Positions 58,007-64,000 of a stretch of 64,000 bases of DNA are shown here, one piece after another. Below the pieces are notes generated by a model. It saw nothing but the letters and a program-made list of their open reading frames with translations. It was not told the DNA's origin and did no database searches. This DNA comes from Akanthomyces muscarius (lineage: Eukaryota; Ascomycota; Sordariomycetes; Hypocreales; Cordycipitaceae), in assembly GCF_028009165.1 (NCBI RefSeq), contig NC_079244.1, positions 3,782,001-3,846,000 on the forward strand, in the 5' to 3' direction. Position numbers and translations under genes: made by a program. Position 1 is the stretch's first letter. Each line of letters opens with the position of its first letter.

Positions 58007-59861
58007 CTAAAACGCTGCACCGCCCATGCCCTCACCCGCGAGATTCTTCATGCTCTTTTCGCTCAGGTCGCTGCGCAGCTCCCACGCGGCCGCATCCCTC
58101 TCCAGACGACCCCATAGGGACAAACTCTTACGCAGGCGTTCCTGCTTGGCACGCAGCTCCTCGCGGATCTTTTCTTCCTCGTCGCGCAGCTTGCGGTAGT
58201 GCGGCTCCACGTCTCGCAAGACACCGAGCACCATCGGCAGCATGCTCGGATCCAGCTTACCGCCCGGGATAAGCGGCGGCATTGTAGACATGAGGCTCTG
58301 CGCCAGCGTCTGCCGCGGACCGCTGCCATGCTGGGCAGCGGGGCCTGTCGGCGGATTGAACGGTCGACCTTGCGTCGGTGTTGAGGCACCACCCTGGCCG
58401 CTGATGGACTGGCTGCGCGGGCCGGTTGGGATCCCTGACGAGCCTATCGGGGTGGACGGTCCCGGTGAAGGACCTGCCCGCGACGGTGCCTGCGACCAGC
58501 CTCCACGACTGCCGCGTGATTGAAACCCGCCACGGCCTGACTGGACATAACCACGTGGACCGGACGGCGCATTAGTAGGGCTGGCTGTGTCGGGCATGCC
58601 GCTCGATCGTGAGGACGGAGAACCTAGTTGGCCGCCTCCTGATCTTGAGCCGCTGGGCATTATACGAAGCGCGGCAGGACCTCGCGGTGGTGATTTGATA
58701 CCAGCCGCGCCATCTCTTCCTGGTCCGTCGAAATAGCGTGGGGAGTGGTCGCGAGATGTGTATGGAGAGCGAATACGGGCAATAGGTGATGCTCTGCCAG
58801 AAGCTGGCTGTGAAGGAATAGCGGAGGAGATGCCGGAGTCTCTTGGGGGGGATGGCCGTCGATACGATTGATACCGGTCGTCTCGTCGTCCTGGAGACCG
58901 CGATCTTGGTCGAAAGCCCGAGGGCGTCGTCTTTCCTGAAGTTCGGTCCATTCCACTTCTGCCAAAGGGCGAGCGCGAGCGTCTTCTAGTGATACTATTA
59001 GCAAGCAGTCCCCCGTGTTGCGCCTCACAGCGCATCGGCATCAGAACCCACCTATCATCCCGACGTTCCAGGTCTCGCTCTCTGTTGTCACGAACTCTAT
59101 CGCGATCCCATTCTCTATCTCTGTCCATATCTCTAGGCCGGTCTCTACCCCAGTCTCGTCTGGGCGATCTTTGGGGCCTTTCTCTGTCAAATCTCATGTC
59201 TCGAATCGGGGAAGCTCTTCTTGCGGGACTTCGAAGTGGAAGCGGCGATCTTCTACCAGGTGGTGGCGATCTGTGTATAGGCGACCTGCGCATCGGCGAG
59301 CGGGTTGGCAAAGGTGACCGTGGTGCTAATGCCGACAGAGGTGAGCGCGTTCTTTCTCGTCGTCTGGGGCTGTCTGCGCTAACGCGATCTCTAGAGCGCT
59401 CGCGCCTAAACCCTATACTCCTGGATCTGCGGCGCGGAACATATCTTCCCGGCACATAGCTATCAGAACCACCCGGTCCGCTTCCAGCACCGGCGCCACT
59501 ACCCATACCCGGGCTGCGTGGGCGCGGAGGAGGGCTGCGCAGCCGTGGGCTCCTAGGAGGGCCTCGTTCGCGAGAGCGGGCCGGGCTTCTGGGCCGCCTG
59601 GGCGATCTGTCGCGGGGTGTAGGACGCCATGATTCGCCTGCACCGTATCGAACAACTTCACCGTCGTCGAACCTATTGTCATTCCTCAGTCAGTCAAGTT
59701 CAAGGGCTGCAGTGCAAGGCATGTTAAATTCCGTCCGTTCGGCCAGCTTGACGCCGATGGTTCGAAAACTGCCACGCGATATTCTCGAAGAGAACGGCTG
59801 AAAATGAGGCGGGAAGCAGTTGGATTGCTTACCTTCGACCGCGATCCCTGTCTCGGTCCAT
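58007..59861 (-). CDS. Arg/Ser/Pro-rich protein with C-terminal coiled coil
   Basis: Predicted 542 residues from three exons (59833-59861, 59052-59672, 58007-58985). Intron 1 is 160 nt (59673-59832). Intron 2 is 66 nt (58986-59051), a multiple of three without a stop, so retention would add 22 residues. The N-terminus MDRDRDRGRRFDDGEVVRYG leads into a long RS/RSP region (about 25-250) with many RSP and RDR runs, like SR-type splicing or nuclear-matrix proteins. A Gly/Ser/Pro-rich middle follows. The C-terminus is helical and charged (VEPHYRKLRDEEEKIREELRAKQERLRKSL, about 455-490), likely a coiled coil, and is probably the conserved part. No RRM is present. Nuclear RNA-processing association is an inference from composition only. 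Confidence 0.7.
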
Positions 59862-60231
59862 TTTGGAGTTATCGGCGAGTTGCGTGGCGGACGGATAAAA
59901 ACAGGAGGTAGCAGACTCATCAACAGTGGAGCGTCGCGCATTCATAGTAGTTAGGTAGACAGAGATGTCGTTGGACTGTGCGGCGCTCACCTGTACACTG
60001 TGTCGCACACAGTACGTCGCCAAGAACTTTATCAGCGGCAGACATACAAGATCTGGTGAGCAGCGTAATTCATAACATGAACTGATTAAACCAAGCCGAA
60101 ATCTATACTCTTAAAAGACACTTTGGGTCTAGAACTAAATGCAGTAGAAGAAAGCGAGAGAGCAAAAAAAGAGCGATTTCTCCCCAAACCAGCAAACCAA
60201 TACGTGGCGGACCAAACCAAGCCCTTTGAAT
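59862..60231. other. Spacer between two minus-strand genes
   Basis: Promoter of the RS-rich gene and 3' end of hda1. No gene is seen. Confidence 0.5.
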
Positions 60232-62496
60232 TTATTGCGGAGACTTCTCATCCTCAGTCGTCTCTCCACGGGTATCAGTGACACGTTCCATGATCCATTC
60301 ATGTGTTTCTTCAGCATGTGCGCGCATCATCTTATTCAGGCCAATCATTTCGCTGCGGACGACTGTGCCAAAGCGCCGTTTCTGCACCTTGCGCGTCAGG
60401 TCATAGTCCGACCAGCAGGCGTGATCGCCGGCAACATAGACGCGGGAATTGTCTTTGTACCAGGATGAGAGCTCTGTATCAATGTCAGACTTGATGGGGC
60501 GCAAGCTGCCCGTAACAAAATTGACGATGCCGGATATTCTAGCTTTGCAGTCTGGAAACGAGTTAGTCACGAATGCTGCATCTCACAAGAATCAAAGTAC
60601 TGTACCTCTGTTAATGAGAAGCATCTTGACACCAAGGTATGCGTTTCCAACCCCCATTAAGAAGATTTCCTCCGCATCGCTGAGTTGGAGAAAGTTGTCC
60701 CACAGATAGCACATTAAAGACTGCATCTGCTCCTGAAGCGCCCGCTCTTTGAAGCCCGGAATAAAAGCCTCCATATCCTCGTCCTGCGACACGTAGGCTG
60801 GAACGTTGATGTCCATAACCGCAAACTTCCGGTCAACGGCCCAATCGATATATTGTATAACACCATCTACCACCCAAGAGTTGTGGCTGTCCAAAGATCC
60901 ATCAATAACGTCAGGCTGGGCCAGCAGCTGCGGCGGATCGTGGATGATTACTAATGACCGTTTGGCATCCTGAAGGTTTGGAGTGACCAGTACTTGGTTT
61001 TCAAAGGACTTGGAAATTCGATCGCGCTGCACGTAGAGCGGTACCATGTTATGTTTGGCCTGCAGAGCCTGCTGCTGCGCACTCCGAATGACATCATGAA
61101 GACGGTTTCCATTGAGTGTCTGCGTTTCCGGGACATTGACGACTCCTAGGCGCATGCATTCCCAATATGGAGCTTGGTACGCCTGGACTTTGGCTAAAGT
61201 TCGCGCCGCTTCCTTGTTAATCTTTGGAACCTTCATGCGAGGCGGCGGCTCGCCCATCAAAGTTCGTGCAACGGCCACGGCCGAGTTGGAAATGGCTTGC
61301 AAGTTATAACCGCCCTCAAGGCAGACAGCAACCTTGCCATCGGCCAGAGACATTAGCATATGGGTCATGTGGGCGTAGCATGGTGGCGTGACGAAGCAGC
61401 CACCGAGTTCGTCTCCATCGGCAGCGTCAAAACCAGCCGAAATGACAACCAGGTCAGGATCAAACTCCTTCGCGATGGGTATGACAATCTTTTCAAAGGC
61501 TGCCATGTATTCTCCGTCCCCCATGCCCTGATCGTGCCACCCGATATTGATATTCTTTCCAAGACCTGGTCCAATACCGCAGTTCTCTACTCCGCCGTCA
61601 GGAACGCTGGGGTCCGGCGACTTTCCAGGATAGAAGGAACCGTTTTGATACACGTGGATGGAGATGTATAGAACATTAGGATCGTTGTAGAAAATATTCT
61701 GAACCCCATTGCCGTGATGCACATCCCAATCCAGGATCAGAACTTTACGGCAGATGTCAGGATAATCTTGTTGACAGACACGCACAGCCACAGGCACATT
61801 GTTAAAGAAACAGAACCCCATGGCCTGGTCGTATTCTGCATGATGACCCGGTGGCCTAATTACTGCAAAAGCGTTCTTGACTTGGCCTTCGACGACGTTT
61901 TTGCACGTGTCAATAGCGCCGCCAGCAGAGAGTAAGGCTGCAGGGTAAGACATGCTACCCACATACAGTGACTCGCGCCCTTGATCAAACTGCCTGGTGA
62001 GTGCACGGAGTTCAGCGGAGCTTAGCTTGTCGATGCTTTCGACCCATGTCAAGTGCTCGGCGGAATGGGCCAGGCAGATTTCGTCTCTTCGCGCTGGTCG
62101 CGCGGGAATCCTCCACATATATTTGGTAGGGGACTCCTTGATGATCCGGGGCAGCTCAGTTTGTGGACCAGTATAGACCAGGCCCATTTTCTTAAAAGCT
62201 TTGAAGATCTCATGAATGCGCCTCGGGTCTTCCGGGTGGTGTGTATTTGGGCTAAAGTCTGCATTCATGTGTAATTTCATACGGTCATCGTAGCAGCATC
62301 CCGTAGGGAGTAGACCACGGCGATGAAGCAGCTGAAGAGCGACAGAAATTTCGTCAGGCTCGCTCTCCGATCCATAGTCGACGGAGTTGAACGGGCTGCC
62401 GTCGCCGTCGGCTCGGGTGCTACCAGAGCCATTCATGGGCTCGGCTTCCGCCATGGGATGGTCATCGCCCTCCATCTTAACATCCCTTTGCTCCAT
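60232..62496 (-). CDS. hda1: Class II histone deacetylase Hda1
   Basis: Predicted 736 residues from two exons (60606-62496, 60232-60551) with a 54-nt GT-AG intron. An acidic N-terminus is followed by the deacetylase domain (about 65-400). Active-site elements are complete: RPPGHHAEYDQAMGFCFFNN (His218/219), LDWDVHHGNGVQ with zinc ligands Asp258 and His260, SAGFDAADGDELGG, and CLEGGYN. The C-terminal part (about 470-736) is the Arb2-type domain, whose last third comes from exon 2 (KARISGIVNFVTGSLRP). In yeast Hda1 works in a complex with Hda2/Hda3 and deacetylates H3 and H2B in the nucleus; fission yeast Clr3 is the counterpart in heterochromatin. The splice joins LLINR to DCKARISG, restoring the domain. 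Confidence 0.96.
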
Positions 62497-64000
62497 AACT
62501 GAAAGTCTTTCAGGAGAGGTAGAGATATGATGGAAGACGAATTATGCGGGTCCGGAAAGCGAATAAGGTACGGTATTGCGCCTCGCAAGCAGGCTCATTC
62601 AAGTCAACTGCCCCTGATATCTAAAACGAATGTCAGCAATAGATTCTACAAATGCAAGAAAATAGTATCCTGCAAGGACATGATAGAACTGAGTGCAGGC
62701 AACAATAGCGGTTGCAACTGAAGCCGGAGGTTTTGGCCGTGGTACGAGCAACAAAGTTTGCTGGGGCTCGTTTTCGCAACGAAGCAGTCGCAGCAGCAGC
62801 GCATCGCCCAGTTCCACAGACACAGACTCAGGAGCAAAGGCAGGGATTGCGCAAGTGTTCTTCACAGAAATACAATGTATATGTACGTGTTGACCGTGGT
62901 TCGCGTCGGGGAGCAGAGGGTGTTCAGGCTGCAAATCATACCTGTGTGAGAGGACGCAGGGCGGTGCCCAGCGACGGCCGTCACAACCGGGGCGCTGCCA
63001 ATTAGAAAGGTGAATGAAGGACTAAGAGAGCCGCAATCTGGGGTTTTACCAAGGGTGATGGCAACAGTGACGATTCCGCAAGGCCGCTGTGGCTCACGGC
63101 GCAAACGCTCAGGGTAAGGCGTAACACAAGGGATGGGGTGCAATTGGAGGGCTGGTGACCGACTTGGCGTGGAGGAGTTTATAGTGGCCACTGACTGGCC
63201 CAGTTACTGTGGTTGCTTGTGCTGAGACCACGGTGCTGTTACGGGAGTGGGGACGCTCACTCTGATCTTGTGCACCAACTAGGTAACTCCTACATTGATA
63301 TCGATTGCTTTTTAAACTGACAGAAATCGAGAACGCGGAAGACCCCCCATTTCGGGCTGATGCGAAGTCAATAGATCGAGCTTATTTTATTAGCGTAAAT
63401 GCCCATATCGATCGGCGTAGGGTTGCGGCGCACCTCCTTGAGAAATTAAAGGATCTTTCCCTGTCGAGATTGAAAAGCTGTTGCCAAACTAAGGATGATT
63501 TGGGAGGGGAAGAGGGGAGTGAACACATCTTCGACGACAACACAGAAGTGATCGCCGCGTAGGCGCGAATATTTTCCTGGTCTTTTTTATCCGTAAGCCG
63601 CTAGTACAGCGCCGAATTGTACTTGTGCGCAAATACTTCATTACCGGCCTCCGTATCAGGCGAAAGATTGCGGCGGACAAGACAAATGCCCGGGCGGGAT
63701 AGCTGAAGATGGCCAGACAATCGTGGTGGCCTTTTACTACAAATTTTCGCGCAGAACATGAAGCTCGGAAAGGAAGCGTTTCAGGAGTCGCAGCAAGCTG
63801 TCATTCCATGCAAGTATTCACCAACTATTGAGGACTTCGATTCAGTATCGTTTCCTATTTACTGCCCAGAAAGAAACACACCATCTGCTGATCGCAGCCA
63901 CGGAAAGGCCAATTTGACAAGTCACTGAAGTAGCGAACTGCCAAAAAATCAATTCCGGCGAATCAGGAAGAGTGTCGAGCTTGAAGCTGAGAGGCAACTA
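62497..64000. other. Right-end region upstream of hda1
   Basis: Holds the hda1 promoter at its left end. The remaining 1.4 kb has only short open frames without ATG starts, domains or splice patterns worth calling. A plus-strand open stretch at 63305-63562 opens at TTG and is not supported as a gene. Confidence 0.5.

Noticed and set aside
63305..63562. 85-codon plus-strand open frame
   Set aside because: It opens at TTG, has no domain and no splice context.
1..64000. Modification enzymes for the repeat peptides (UstYa/DUF3328-type HxxHC proteins) or other cluster genes
   Set aside because: No such motif was seen in any supported protein of the window, so a biosynthetic cluster is not claimed.
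1..64000. Transposons, CRISPR arrays, rRNA genes
   Set aside because: No transposase or reverse-transcriptase motifs, long terminal repeats, spaced direct repeats or rRNA sequence were recognised.

Overview
The window looks like nuclear DNA of a filamentous ascomycete, most likely a sordariomycete close to Hypocreales. The evidence is short GT-AG introns (about 45-160 nt) with CTAAC-type branch sites, a Zn2Cys6 regulator, a PRC2 subunit, an Hda1-type deacetylase, secreted GH5 and cytosolic GH3 enzymes, and gene-by-gene transcription without operons. The species cannot be named from the sequence. Exon coordinates were derived by hand from splice motifs and reading frames; no search or transcript data were available.

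Layout. 1-4.6 kb has no intact gene, only decayed coding sequence including an F-box relic. 4.6-9.2 kb carries a GH3 beta-glucosidase and, convergent to it, a secreted repeat precursor of the Kex2-processed type (12 GNWP and 3 GNKPPIF copies) with an in-frame stop before a coding-like tail. 9.2-12.7 kb is empty. 12.7-23.5 kb holds the kinetochore protein Fta4, a carotenoid oxygenase, an HGSNAT-like membrane protein, an M20 amidohydrolase and a Zn2Cys6 factor. 24.1-24.3 kb holds a tRNA-Pro(AGG) gene. 25-34 kb holds a small secreted Thr-rich protein, Dcp2, an RRM protein and a DUF7137-like surface protein. 34-43 kb holds Swd2, an Oac1-like mitochondrial carrier, Ncs2/Ctu2 and a tandem PH protein. 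45-51 kb holds a GH5 enzyme, a probable Mediator Med2 subunit and SF3B2/Cus1. 51.8-62.5 kb holds Suz12, an F-box/LRR-like protein, an RS-rich protein and Hda1.

Most genes are independent housekeeping functions: mRNA decapping, splicing, wobble-uridine thiolation, chromatin marking and transcription. Accessory content is concentrated in the first 10 kb and around 24-26 kb. No biosynthetic cluster, transposon or CRISPR array was recognised.

The most striking observation is the tRNA-Pro gene. It has the usual short intron after position 37. Its D-loop is also split by a 107-nt insert with spliceosomal-intron signals (GTAAGT, GCTAAC, CAG). Removing the insert exactly rebuilds a perfect cloverleaf. 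The second is the repeat precursor with its internal TAG.
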